Source: Bacteroidia bacterium | Lineage (GTDB): Bacteria > Bacteroidota > Bacteroidia > Bacteroidales > Dysgonomonadaceae | Length of the DNA stretch: 16,567 nt | Assembly: GCA_025999435.1 (NCBI GenBank) | Contig: BNXH01000035.1 | Span: 1-16,567, forward strand | Direction of reading: 5' to 3' | Shown: piece after piece, positions 1 through 7,162 of the stretch | How the letters are laid out: the number at the start of each line of letters is the position of its first letter | How positions within the stretch are numbered: the stretch's first letter is position 1 | Translations under genes and position numbers: made by a program | The notes under the pieces: model-generated | Seen by the model: only the letters and a program-made list of their open reading frames with translations | Told to the model about the DNA's origin: nothing | Database searches by the model: none

Positions 1-396
1 GCAGATAGCAGCCAAGACTATAGCCTGAAGCACAAGATAATACCCATATAATATTTCTTTTACTGTCGTTTGTTTATGTATCCTCTTTTCTCTTTCGGAC
101 AGGAATAAGAGAGAAAGATTCTCTTTAAGAAAAGAAACACCGCCATTATATATATGGGCAAAGAATAAAAAACAAAACAGAAGTAAGACAAAGATACCGT
201 CCGTATTCTCCATACTGAATGGTAACTTACTTCCATAGTGTCTTGAGGCATCAGTTCTGCTGCCTTTTTCAGTATAAGCTGTTAAAGTTTTTGCCATCTC
301 CCCTCCGAAAGGGCTAAAATTCTGTTGAGGCAAAGAGTCATGCGCTGCAAGGCTATCTACAACAATAGAATTTATATACGAGATGGAGTCTTTCAT
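1..396 (-). CDS. DUF4271-type membrane protein, 5' part (runs off the left edge)
   Basis: Reading the minus strand from the ATG at 396 gives 132 codons with no stop to base 1, so this is the N-terminal part of a longer gene. An in-frame stop lies three codons upstream, which makes 396 the first possible start. The protein opens with a polar stretch of about 70 residues containing PQQNFSPFGGEM. A hydrophobic segment follows (FVLLLFCFLFFAHIYNG, about residues 78-94), then a charged loop (SEREKRIHKQ), then the start of another hydrophobic helix at the edge. A polar head followed by several membrane helices, downstream of metK, is what I know of Bacteroidales DUF4271 proteins, whose function is unknown. 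From memory, hemD and rnpA often follow this gene in Bacteroides, but that lies outside the window. It starts 59 bp after the metK stop and is probably reached by read-through of the hairpin there. The family call is by recognition only. Confidence 0.72.
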   Translation of the reverse strand, partial: MKDSISYINSIVVDSLAAHDSLPQQNFSPFGGEMAKTLTAYTEKGSRTDASRHYGSKLPFSMENTDGIFVLLLFCFLFFAHIYNGGVSFLKENLSLLFLSEREKRIHKQTTVKEILYGYYLVLQAIVLAAIC

Positions 397-409
397 TATA
401 TATTACCAA

Positions 410-445
410 AAGGCATACATTCCCCTTTAGGTGAACATATGCCTT
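410..445 (-). terminator. Hairpin between metK and the DUF4271 gene
   Basis: On the minus strand, 13-nt arms (445-433 and 422-410) pair fully if two G-U pairs are allowed, around a 10-nt loop. Only a short run of T follows before GG, so this is a weak or partial intrinsic terminator, or an mRNA-stabilising 3' stem for metK. It ends 13 nt before the DUF4271 start codon, so it may also modulate that gene. Confidence 0.55.
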
Positions 446-454
446 CTATGATTA

Positions 455-1723
455 TTACAAATTAAATTCTTTCTTTATTACATCTACATAATCCAGTTTT
501 TCCCATGTAAACAATTCCACCTCTCTTGTTATACCTTCGGGGTTGTAGCGAGATTTAAATTGTTTTACAACTACTTCCGGAGCACGTCCCATATGTCCAT
601 ACGCCGCAGTCTCTGCGTAAATTGGATTCCTTAGTTTTAAACGTTGCTCGATAGCCTTCGGACGCATATCGAATAGAGCCTCTACTTTTTTAGCTATTTG
701 GCCATCTGTCAGCGCGACATTGCTTTTCCCGTATGTATTCACGTAGATATTCATTGGTTTAGCGACACCTATAGCATAAGAAACCTGTACCAATACCTCA
801 GAAGATACTCCTGCCGCCACCAGATTTTTAGCAATATGCCGAGCCGCGTATGCCGCCGAACGATCAACCTTAGATGGGTCTTTTCCTGAAAACGCTCCAC
901 CTCCGTGCGCTCCCTTACCACCATAAGTATCTACAATAATCTTACGTCCGGTAAGGCCTGTATCACCATGAGGGCCTCCTATAACAAAACGTCCGGTAGG
1001 GTTAACGTGGTAAGTGATATTATCCGTAAATAATTTAGCTATATCTTCTCTGAAACTGTATTTCTCCTTAACACGAGGAATAAGAATATTGATTACATCA
1101 TACTTAATCTTTTTTTGCATGGTATCGTCATCTGCAAAATCATCATGTTGGGTAGAGATAACAATAGTGTCTATACGTAAAGGTGTTCCATCGTCGTCGT
1201 ACTCGATAGTAACCTGAGATTTCGCATCCGGGCGAAGATATGGCATCAAGGCCGGTTCATTCTTACGTATTGCGGCAAGTTCCAGTAACAAAGCGTGAGA
1301 CAGGTCTAAGGCCAATGGCATATAGTTATCGGTTTCGCCCGTCGCATAACCAAACATCATGCCTTGATCTCCGGCTCCCTGATCCATAGGGTCCGATTTT
1401 CCGTCGACACCTCTGTTTATATCATCCGATTGCTCATGTATGGCTGATAACACGCCACACGATTGAGCTTCAAATTGGTATTCACTCTTTGTATAGCCGA
1501 TACGTTCAATCACTCTGCGTGTTGTTTCAGGAATATCTATATATGCTTTCGATTTTACTTCTCCGGCCAAAACAACCTGACCTGTAGTAACCAATGTTTC
1601 ACATGCTACTTTAGAGTCCGCGTCATAGGCTAAGAACTCATCTAGTAAGGAATCTGATATCTGGTCGGCAACTTTATCGGGATGTCCTTCCGAAACCGAT
1701 TCAGATGTAAATAAATAACTCAT
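455..1723 (-). CDS. metK: S-adenosylmethionine synthetase (methionine adenosyltransferase)
   Basis: This cytoplasmic enzyme makes S-adenosylmethionine from methionine and ATP, releasing phosphate and diphosphate. The product is the methyl donor for most methylations. All the family signatures are present: [11 protein letters not shown] at residues 7-17 (with the catalytic His and Asp), [12 protein letters not shown] at 116-127, and the glycine-rich phosphate loop [19 protein letters not shown] at 274-292. At 422 residues it is slightly longer than the E. coli enzyme (384), with extra sequence around 195-235, as I would expect for Bacteroidota. The start at 1723 puts [13 protein letters not shown] at the usual distance from the N terminus. 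It has its own promoter about 117 bp upstream and a leader with a small overlapping ORF. No recognisable SAM riboswitch was seen in that leader. A hairpin follows the gene. Confidence 0.97.
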   Translation of the reverse strand: MSYLFTSESVSEGHPDKVADQISDSLLDEFLAYDADSKVACETLVTTGQVVLAGEVKSKAYIDIPETTRRVIERIGYTKSEYQFEAQSCGVLSAIHEQSDDINRGVDGKSDPMDQGAGDQGMMFGYATGETDNYMPLALDLSHALLLELAAIRKNEPALMPYLRPDAKSQVTIEYDDDGTPLRIDTIVISTQHDDFADDDTMQKKIKYDVINILIPRVKEKYSFREDIAKLFTDNITYHVNPTGRFVIGGPHGDTGLTGRKIIVDTYGGKGAHGGGAFSGKDPSKVDRSAAYAARHIAKNLVAAGVSSEVLVQVSYAIGVAKPMNIYVNTYGKSNVALTDGQIAKKVEALFDMRPKAIEQRLKLRNPIYAETAAYGHMGRAPEVVVKQFKSRYNPEGITREVELFTWEKLDYVDVIKKEFNL

Positions 1724-1791
1724 TGTGTAATTAATTTAACTGTTAATAAAAACAGAAAGAGATGTATGCGCAGTAGAAAATGTTTTAGCAT
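1720..1791 (-). CDS. Possible 23-residue leader peptide overlapping the metK start
   Basis: Inside the predicted metK leader, an ATG at 1791 opens a 23-codon frame. Its TGA (1722-1720) overlaps the metK ATG (1723-1721) as ATGA. The peptide begins [14 protein letters not shown] and is hydrophobic, with eight leucines and only the starting methionine. Its ATG lies in a small hairpin (AAAATG, 6-nt loop, CATTTT). A still shorter frame (MKKC) starts at 1799 and overlaps it. ATGA overlap is the usual geometry for translational coupling, so this could tune metK translation. A frame of this length arises easily by chance in AT-rich DNA, so the call is tentative. Confidence 0.3.
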   Translation of the reverse strand: MLKHFLLRIHLFLFLLTVKLITQ

Positions 1792-1839
1792 TTTTTCATG
1801 TGGTTGCAATTGATACAAATCTATCCACTTAATTGGATG

Positions 1840-1869
1840 CAAAGATACTATTTTTTCCGTATCTCAGAA
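1840..1869 (-). promoter_or_regulatory. metK promoter
   Basis: TATCTTTG (1847-1840, minus strand) is a perfect match to the Bacteroidota -7 consensus TAnnTTTG. At the expected spacing upstream lies TTCTG (1869-1865), an imperfect -33 element in place of TTTG. Transcription would start near 1833-1835, giving a leader of about 110 nt before metK. The box sits just downstream of the terminator that closes the preceding operon. Confidence 0.75.
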
Positions 1870-1882
1870 TCATAATATTTAC

Positions 1883-1919
1883 AAAAAAATAAACCTGCAC
1901 TTTTCAGTACAGGCTTATT
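1883..1919 (-). terminator. Strong intrinsic terminator of the exb-tonB-TPR operon
   Basis: On the minus strand, two 14-nt arms (1919-1906 and 1901-1888) pair completely with two G-U pairs, around a GAAA tetraloop, followed by TTTTT. It begins 18 nt after the TPR gene's stop codon and lies ahead of the metK promoter, separating the two transcription units. The plus-strand reading is also terminator-like, but no plus-strand gene approaches it. Confidence 0.88.
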
Positions 1920-1937
1920 TTTGTTTTATTTCTTATT

Positions 1938-3584
1938 TTACTTGGCGCTAGCCCAATCAAATAATTGTTTACCGTTACTGTTTTCAGGGTCGAGTTCAAG
2001 AACTTTTCCTGCATATTCTTTTACTTTAGCCTTATCATCTGCTTTTTTAAGTTTATCAAATTGCAAATAATAGTAGTAGCTTAAATAACTATATGCTTCA
2101 ATCAGAACATTTTTATTAGGTTCTGCGTCAGCAAGGAGCGTTTCTATTGTCTTGTCATAGAACTGTTTTGCTAATCCTTGTTCTGAAGTTGGATCCATCT
2201 GGTAATTCACACGGGCTCTCATATAATTACCCAAATAACTATCCGGCTTAAGTTCCGCAACCTTCGCATATGCTTCATCTGCTTTTTTCAACAATGCGAG
2301 GCCTTTTCCCTTTATTTCAGGATCTTCATTTCCCATCAACGATTGACCTGCTGAAGTATAGTAACTACCTAACTGGAAATAATCTTCCGCATTGGCTGTT
2401 ACACCTGCCATGTTAAGGTATTGGTTGTAGTATTCGGCTGCGCCTGCAAAATCTTTTTCACTTGCACTTGCAGATGCTATTGATTTAAGCAAAGCAACTT
2501 TAGATGGATCTAGTTCAATGGCCTTTTTGAATTGCTCCACAGCACCTTTTTTATCTCCGTTTTCGCTTTTCAGATTACCGTAAATCAAATAGTCTTGTAC
2601 AATATATTTAGATGTATCAATTCCTGGTCTAAGAGGTAGACTAAAGAATTTATCACCTACTTCAAGTCCTTTTTCGTATTCTTTAGAGTCATTCAAACTA
2701 TACATTAACAAACGATTCAATACAAAATCATTTGGTTCTTTTTGCATTCCTTCTGCTATAACCTTTTTCGCATCTTCATAGTTTCCTGTAAAGAATTGAG
2801 CGCCGGCATAACGGCGAATATCATCTACTGTGTAGTCGCCTCCGCTAAAGAATTCCTTATAGGCAGGGATAGCTTCTGCATATACTCCCTCTCTGTAATT
2901 CAAATCAGCTAGATCTTTATATGCAATTTTATAATCAGGACGGATTTCTATCGCTTTCCTCAACAATTCCGTAGCCGTTTTACGGTTGATAAACTCGTAA
3001 ACTTTAGCACCTTTCATGTATGCCAACACGCTATTAGGATCGTTATATATAGCCTGATCGTACTGAGCAGCAGCTTCTCCCGGTTTATTTTCTTTAGCTA
3101 ACATATCACCTTCAAGAATATAGGAATAAGGAGATTTCTTATCCGCCTTGCGAAGCTCCTGGATAGCCTTTACTGTTTCGTCTTTCATTCCGTTATCGAG
3201 GAATGCTTTAGCAACAGCCAAACCGATAGATATATCTTTCTTATTTTTTTTCTGAATATCTGTAAGTGTTTTAGTAGCTTCTTTTGTATTCGACTTTAGC
3301 TCTAGCTTTGCTAATCCGATAGCTCCAAATGGAGATTCCACATTAGCCGAAGAAGCTTTTTCGTACTGAGATTTAGCTTCAGCCATATTTCCTCCTTTAT
3401 AAGCTATTTCGCCCAAGTAGAAATGATATTCAGCGGGAGACTTTGTCAGATTTTTTGTAAAATAGTCTTTCGCCAATTTAATTTCGTCAAGACTCAAATA
3501 ATCATATCCGGGATTATTCTGAGCCATTGCTGTAATGCTAATAATGAAGCCCAGTAACGAGCCTAAAAAATACTTCATTTTCAT
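1938..3584 (-). CDS. Secreted tetratricopeptide-repeat protein
   Basis: This is a 548-residue protein with a clear signal peptide (basic MKMK, a hydrophobic core, and a likely cleavage after AMA near residue 21), so it should be periplasmic. It has no lipobox cysteine. The mature chain is almost entirely helical repeats of TPR type. Units are visible near 52-85 (YHFYLGEIAYKGGNMAEAKS), 153-186, 187-217 (LLRKAIEIRPD), 220-248 and 255-287, with another near AVEQFKKAIELDPSK and a final one ending LELDPEN close to the C terminus. TPR proteins are binding scaffolds without catalysis. It is the last gene of the exbB-tonB unit, 33 bp after the PstS-like lipoprotein and followed by a strong terminator. 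That placement suggests an envelope role alongside the TonB system, but its partner is unknown. The start could be Met1 or Met3. Confidence 0.85.
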   Translation of the reverse strand: MKMKYFLGSLLGFIISITAMAQNNPGYDYLSLDEIKLAKDYFTKNLTKSPAEYHFYLGEIAYKGGNMAEAKSQYEKASSANVESPFGAIGLAKLELKSNTKEATKTLTDIQKKNKKDISIGLAVAKAFLDNGMKDETVKAIQELRKADKKSPYSYILEGDMLAKENKPGEAAAQYDQAIYNDPNSVLAYMKGAKVYEFINRKTATELLRKAIEIRPDYKIAYKDLADLNYREGVYAEAIPAYKEFFSGGDYTVDDIRRYAGAQFFTGNYEDAKKVIAEGMQKEPNDFVLNRLLMYSLNDSKEYEKGLEVGDKFFSLPLRPGIDTSKYIVQDYLIYGNLKSENGDKKGAVEQFKKAIELDPSKVALLKSIASASASEKDFAGAAEYYNQYLNMAGVTANAEDYFQLGSYYTSAGQSLMGNEDPEIKGKGLALLKKADEAYAKVAELKPDSYLGNYMRARVNYQMDPTSEQGLAKQFYDKTIETLLADAEPNKNVLIEAYSYLSYYYYLQFDKLKKADDKAKVKEYAGKVLELDPENSNGKQLFDWASAK

Positions 3585-3617
3585 CTTATAGTTATTTACA
3601 ATTAATATTTATTTCTT

Positions 3618-4601
3618 TTAATCCAGTGTCTGATTGATCCTAACCAACCTTGTTGGCACTGTAGCCGGATAAAGCCCGGCTTTAAGTATAATTTTTTGCC
3701 CCTTTTCGCCAGCCGCGAAGCGTACAAAACCTGCCGGCAACCCTTCCCTCACATCTGATATTATTATATAAATATCACGTGTCAGAGGATATTTTTTTAG
3801 TACCAAATAAGCGGCGAAAGGCTTAAAACTATTTGCGGCTGTAGCCACTTCTTCTCTACTTACCGACATTACATTTATATTATTGATAAAACTCAAATTT
3901 GTAGAATCGGATGGATTACTTATCCAGTTGACTCCTATTATGCCTAACGCATTAGGATTAGATGCGACATAATCTATCACTTGTTGATTTGGAGTCCGAT
4001 CTTTCAAATTCGCTGTTTTTATACTATCCGCTGCTCTGGCTTTGACATGATCACCTAATTTCTGTCCGGCATGCAATATTGAATCCCGAACAAACCTTAC
4101 TGTACTCGAATTTGGGCTATCAAATGTCACAGCAATATTGCCAAGAGGTGATTTAGGATCCAGTTCTTTCCACGAACGAATCTCTCCTGTCATTATTTTT
4201 CTCAAATCAGATACTGTTATTAAAGTATCGTTATTTTTTTTATTTACAATGAGAGCAAGACCATCTATCGCCAATTTTTGTGAACGAAGGGTCTGCTTTC
4301 TATCTTTTATTATTTGTACTTCGTTTGGTGTAAGTTCGCGAGCCGCAATTATAAGGCGCAGGCTATCCTTCATAAATAAATTAAATACTTCGTTTTCACT
4401 TGTATACTGGGGAACAATGAGCGCTTGTGGATACAAAGCCCCAAAGACATCGACTTGTTCTTGTATAACCGGAGCAAAACACTCATCCACAGCAAATGTG
4501 GCTACACCGCTTGTCAGAGTATCAGTCCGTGTTATTCTCTTTCTACCACAAGATGAAAAGAAAATAAATATCACACATAAAATAAGACTTAGATTTCTCA
4601 T
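3618..4601 (-). CDS. PstS-like phosphate-binding lipoprotein
   Basis: This is a periplasmic substrate-binding protein of the PBP-like/PstS family, 327 residues from the chosen start. That start (ATG at 4601) gives a proper lipoprotein signal: MRNLSLILC, a hydrophobic core, then FFSSC with the lipidated cysteine at residue 18. The open frame extends upstream to 4691, but that would hide the signal behind 30 polar residues and overlap the small gene upstream. Family features are the early TSGVATFAVDECFAP segment, LALIVNKKN before the hinge, LRKIMTGEIRSWKEL, and DSPNSSTVRF, the equivalent of the SGT-type anion-binding loop. The C-terminal half contains RDIYIIISD, as in PstS. No pstC, pstA or pstB is adjacent. 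Instead it lies in the exbB-tonB unit, an arrangement I recall from other Bacteroidales. Phosphate as the ligand is inferred from the family. Confidence 0.82.
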   Translation of the reverse strand: MRNLSLILCVIFIFFSSCGRKRITRTDTLTSGVATFAVDECFAPVIQEQVDVFGALYPQALIVPQYTSENEVFNLFMKDSLRLIIAARELTPNEVQIIKDRKQTLRSQKLAIDGLALIVNKKNNDTLITVSDLRKIMTGEIRSWKELDPKSPLGNIAVTFDSPNSSTVRFVRDSILHAGQKLGDHVKARAADSIKTANLKDRTPNQQVIDYVASNPNALGIIGVNWISNPSDSTNLSFINNINVMSVSREEVATAANSFKPFAAYLVLKKYPLTRDIYIIISDVREGLPAGFVRFAAGEKGQKIILKAGLYPATVPTRLVRINQTLD

Positions 4602-4632
4602 AACATACTTTTTATAGATAATTCTTGATAAT

Positions 4633-4833
4633 TCAGACCCCTTTCCATACCCGGTAGGCTCTGAACAAGCCATATGCAAAAAACAATACACCTATTATCA
4701 CACGAATAATATCATTAGGCATAAACTCCTTAAAAACGGATGTGAATACGACTAAAATAGATATGCACACATAAAAAAGCACCATAACTATTCCGTAAAT
4801 GACTTTTGCTGACAGCTTATTTCCTTCTTTCAT
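4633..4833 (-). CDS. Small two-helix inner-membrane protein of unknown function
   Basis: This 66-residue protein has two predicted membrane segments, roughly residues 10-32 (VIYGIVMVLFYVCISILVVF) and 41-58 (IIRVIIGVLFFAYGLF), joined by a short loop (KEFMPNDI). The ends are basic (MKEGNKLSAK and RAYRVWKGV). I do not recognise a named family. Its stop lies 31 bp before the start of the PstS-like gene, and it begins only about 16 nt after the terminator-like hairpin behind tonB. It must therefore be transcribed by read-through of that hairpin or from an undetected promoter. A reading frame that fits exactly between tonB and the lipoprotein, with clean hydrophobic periodicity, supports a real gene. 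It could be an accessory subunit of the ExbB-ExbD-TonB complex, but that rests on position only. Confidence 0.7.
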   Translation of the reverse strand: MKEGNKLSAKVIYGIVMVLFYVCISILVVFTSVFKEFMPNDIIRVIIGVLFFAYGLFRAYRVWKGV

Positions 4834-4850
4834 ATATCTAAAAATTGGAA

Positions 4851-4890
4851 AAAAGAAGAGAAGATGTCTTTCATTCCAGCTTCTCTTCTT
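4851..4890 (-). terminator. Terminator-like hairpin after tonB, inside the operon
   Basis: On the minus strand, perfectly complementary 11-nt arms (4890-4880 and 4863-4853) enclose a 16-nt loop, and the 3' arm runs directly into a T stretch ending in CC. This has the form of an intrinsic terminator with a fairly large loop. It lies about 50 bp after the tonB stop and about 16 nt before the next gene, leaving no room for a promoter between. It probably attenuates transcription so that the three downstream genes are made at a lower level than exbB-tonB. Confidence 0.75.
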
Positions 4891-4941
4891 TCTAAATCTT
4901 ATTTGTAATCTCTATAACAAATATTTCACAAAATATTCATC

Positions 4942-5772
4942 TTAGTTTTGCAGACGGAATTGAATTGGAAGGTTAAAGTACACAGGTACATTCAAACCAT
5001 TCTGTTTCCCGGGAATCCACTTTGGCATAGACTGCACCACTCTGACAGCTTCTTTGTCACATGATGGGTCAATACCACGCACAACTGTTACATTTTCTAT
5101 TGCTCCTGTTTTAGATACAACGAAACGAAGAGTTACACGACCTTGGATACCAGCTTCCTGAGCAACAATAGGATATCTCAGATTGTCACGGATGAACTTC
5201 TGCATTTCAACCTCTCCTCCCGGAAAAGTCGGCATTTGCTCTACTGTAACGAACGGCTTCTCTTCAGCCTGCTTTTCTTCGACAATTACCTTATGCTCTC
5301 TCAATTCTGCAATATCAACACCTTTGTCGCTAGTTCCTTGTACAGACGCTACCGAAATTTGGATTTTTGATTCCTGTATTTCATCCTGCGATTTCATCAC
5401 ATCTTTATCTGAAACATCTTCGTCCTTAGCAATTGTAGGAGGAACGAACTGAACTGTTGTTTTCAATGGAGGAGGGGGAGGAGCAGTCTCCTGCATAATC
5501 TTATTCTCTTCCGGTATATCCTCAACCGGAATATTTGAAAGTTCAAAAGTTTCATCGATGTTCTCCTGTTGGTTTTGCGCCAATTTCTTGATCTCACTTA
5601 TCAACCCCGGAAGGGCTGATACGAATCCCGCAAAAAGAAGAATTACTAAAAACGCGACAATATGTCTTTTCGATGATGACTGACGTAGTTTGTAGGCTCC
5701 ATATTGCTTATTTTTACCTTCAAAAACCACATCACACCATTCCGAGGAATTTAATTTAATGTCTTTTCCCAT
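4942..5772 (-). CDS. tonB: Energy transducer TonB
   Basis: TonB spans the periplasm and passes energy from the ExbB-ExbD proton channel to outer-membrane TonB-dependent receptors. The 276 residues show the Bacteroidota plan. A cytoplasmic N-terminal tail carries the KNKQYGAYKLR motif (20-30). One membrane helix follows (about 37-55), then an acidic and proline-containing periplasmic linker (PPPPPL at 98-103, PPT at 111-113). A C-terminal TonB domain occupies 180-276: MPTFPGGEVEM, LRYP, GIQGRVTLRFVV, a GIDPSCDKEAVRVV helix, then MPKWIPGKQNGLNVPV and the last strand PIQFRL. The gene follows the second exbD by 26 bp and is trailed by a terminator-like hairpin, so it closes the most strongly expressed part of the operon. 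Which receptors it serves cannot be told, since Bacteroidota genomes usually carry several tonB genes. Confidence 0.95.
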   Translation of the reverse strand: MGKDIKLNSSEWCDVVFEGKNKQYGAYKLRQSSSKRHIVAFLVILLFAGFVSALPGLISEIKKLAQNQQENIDETFELSNIPVEDIPEENKIMQETAPPPPPLKTTVQFVPPTIAKDEDVSDKDVMKSQDEIQESKIQISVASVQGTSDKGVDIAELREHKVIVEEKQAEEKPFVTVEQMPTFPGGEVEMQKFIRDNLRYPIVAQEAGIQGRVTLRFVVSKTGAIENVTVVRGIDPSCDKEAVRVVQSMPKWIPGKQNGLNVPVYFNLPIQFRLQN

Positions 5773-5798
5773 AATTTTAGTCCTTTTTTAGAATGTGA

Positions 5799-6452
5799 TT
5801 ACTTTTTTGGTGGTGCGGCGCTAGCCCCATAAGCCCCGTTAGTTTTCAGGTTTTCAAGTAAGAACTGATCACCTTCTGCCATGTCCACAATAGCATATTT
5901 TGCTATACTACATATTGCCATTTCGTCCAAAGCGTCTACAAGATTTTTATAAGTCGCTTCCGATGTCGGTTTTATAACAACCACCTGTCCATCTTTGTCA
6001 TCCTTAATCTCTTTCGACTGTTCTTTAAAAGCGTCTTCCGATATTTTCTTATCGGTTCTTTCTTTTCTCAGATCTTTCATCTTAGCCACAATAGGAGCAT
6101 TGCGTTCTAACAATATCTTGCGGATACCTTCGGGAGAATAGTCAGTCTCCTTTAATGAAGTGTAATCTGCATAGTTAGGCATTCCTGTATAATAATACAA
6201 TTTATTATCTGCTCCTAAGATGAGAGTAACTGCTTTGGATTCTTTTACCTTTACTTGATCCTCTTCTGTCAGTTTCTGATCTGTTGGCATCGCAATATCC
6301 ATAATTTGCGGTTTACTCAACGTTGTACAGAACATAAAGAATGTGATCAATAACATATTCATATCCACCATTGGTGTAAAGTCTACCCTCAAAGTCTGTT
6401 TTTTGGGTTTCCCTTTTTTCTCTTCGCCACCCGATTGTTGTACTTCTGCCAT
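5799..6452 (-). CDS. exbD: ExbD/TolR-family proton-channel subunit (second copy)
   Basis: ExbD is a single-pass inner-membrane protein that carries the essential membrane aspartate of the proton channel. Here VDFTPMVDMNMLLITFFMF (residues 23-41) contains that aspartate at position 30, equivalent to Asp25 of E. coli ExbD. The cytoplasmic N terminus is short and lysine-rich. The periplasmic part (about 45-217) is longer than in E. coli ExbD (217 against 141 residues) and includes a charged, coiled-coil-like insert (MKDLRKERTDKKISEDAFK) before the conserved VVVIKPTSEATYKNLVDALDEM segment. It lies 34 bp after the first exbD and 26 bp before tonB. Two different exbD genes in tandem is common in Bacteroidota, and the two copies here differ strongly outside the membrane helix. 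Confidence 0.93.
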   Translation of the reverse strand: MAEVQQSGGEEKKGKPKKQTLRVDFTPMVDMNMLLITFFMFCTTLSKPQIMDIAMPTDQKLTEEDQVKVKESKAVTLILGADNKLYYYTGMPNYADYTSLKETDYSPEGIRKILLERNAPIVAKMKDLRKERTDKKISEDAFKEQSKEIKDDKDGQVVVIKPTSEATYKNLVDALDEMAICSIAKYAIVDMAEGDQFLLENLKTNGAYGASAAPPKK

Positions 6453-6486
6453 AATTTTTTTTTCTAATTATAGGTTAAAATCATGA

Positions 6487-7095
6487 TTACACATCCGGCA
6501 TAGCCTTCAGAGATGTTACCAAACTATATCTGTTCTCTTTAATAGTAACCAGTCTTTTCATCACAACATCTACAAGAGGGAATTGTGTTGTCTGGTCAGC
6601 CTTAATGGCAATCCCCATATCCTCGCTTATTTCACGCGCGTGTTTTACCCAACGTGAAAATTGGTCGTTCACGCTGTCAATGGGCACGCCCCATTTTTTT
6701 ATTTCAGCATCTTGCTCGCTTAACGATAAATCCAAAAATGCAGACATCCGGTTCATAGGAACACCAATATGAGTTTGGTCCATGAAAGATCGTATTTGCT
6801 TTGGAGTAAATGTTACGCCGAAATCTTTCCCCATGGCTTCCAGCAAGTCTTGTTTTCTTTTATCCGCAGGCTCAATGTTCAGGAACACTTTACCGCTCGG
6901 ATCTACCAAAATATTCAATACATTGTAGTCAGGCACCTTTGTTTCGGATACTGATTGTGGTGTTTGCACCTGTACTGGTTCTTTCGGCAAGAAAGTTGCT
7001 GTTAGCATGAAGAATGTGAGCAAGAGTACAGTAACGTCACTCATCGCCGTCATGTCGATGAATGTACTGTTTTTCTTGACTTTAGTCTTTCCCAT
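6487..7095 (-). CDS. exbD: ExbD/TolR-family proton-channel subunit (first copy)
   Basis: This is a 202-residue ExbD homologue. The membrane segment IDMTAMSDVTVLLLTFFMLTA (residues 13-33) has the proton-path aspartate at Asp20. Unlike the neighbouring copy it has AMSD in place of the usual PMVD or PFID. A periplasmic domain follows with NVLNILVDPSGKVFLNI, an insert of about 80 residues containing FMDQTHIGVPMNRMSAFLDLS, and the ExbD-like end GIAIKADQTTQFPLVDVVMKRL. The gene starts 67 bp after exbB, a gap that contains a stable hairpin. With two ExbD types in one operon, the channel may contain a heterodimer of the two, which would match the dimeric ExbD known inside the ExbB pentamer. That is inference. 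Confidence 0.92.
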   Translation of the reverse strand: MGKTKVKKNSTFIDMTAMSDVTVLLLTFFMLTATFLPKEPVQVQTPQSVSETKVPDYNVLNILVDPSGKVFLNIEPADKRKQDLLEAMGKDFGVTFTPKQIRSFMDQTHIGVPMNRMSAFLDLSLSEQDAEIKKWGVPIDSVNDQFSRWVKHAREISEDMGIAIKADQTTQFPLVDVVMKRLVTIKENRYSLVTSLKAMPDV

Positions 7096-7117
7096 CTTCT
7101 TGTTTTTACTTATTAGA

Positions 7118-7140
7118 GTAGAATTTCATAAAAATTCCAC
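7118..7140 (-). promoter_or_regulatory. Hairpin in the exbB-exbD spacer
   Basis: On the minus strand, 9-nt arms (7140-7132 and 7126-7118) pair fully with one G-U pair around a TTATG loop. No T run follows, so it is not an intrinsic terminator. It begins about 20 nt after the exbB stop codon. A stem there could protect the exbB part of the message and raise ExbB relative to ExbD, as a 5:2 complex would need. The function is inferred. Confidence 0.4.
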
Positions 7141-7162
7141 AAATCTTTCTGAAAAAAATCGA

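Noticed and set aside
60..251. A 63-codon minus-strand frame within the left end
   Set aside because: It overlaps, in another frame, the longer open frame from 396 to the left edge, which has the better start, hydrophobic pattern and family resemblance.
1724..1835. SAM riboswitch in the metK leader
   Set aside because: No kink-turn and multi-stem pattern of SAM-I and no SAM-II-like pseudoknot core could be found by eye. Only a 6-bp hairpin is visible. A covariance-model scan would settle it.
4602..4691. Upstream start for the PstS-like gene
   Set aside because: It would add 30 polar residues ahead of a textbook lipoprotein signal and overlap the small membrane-protein gene.
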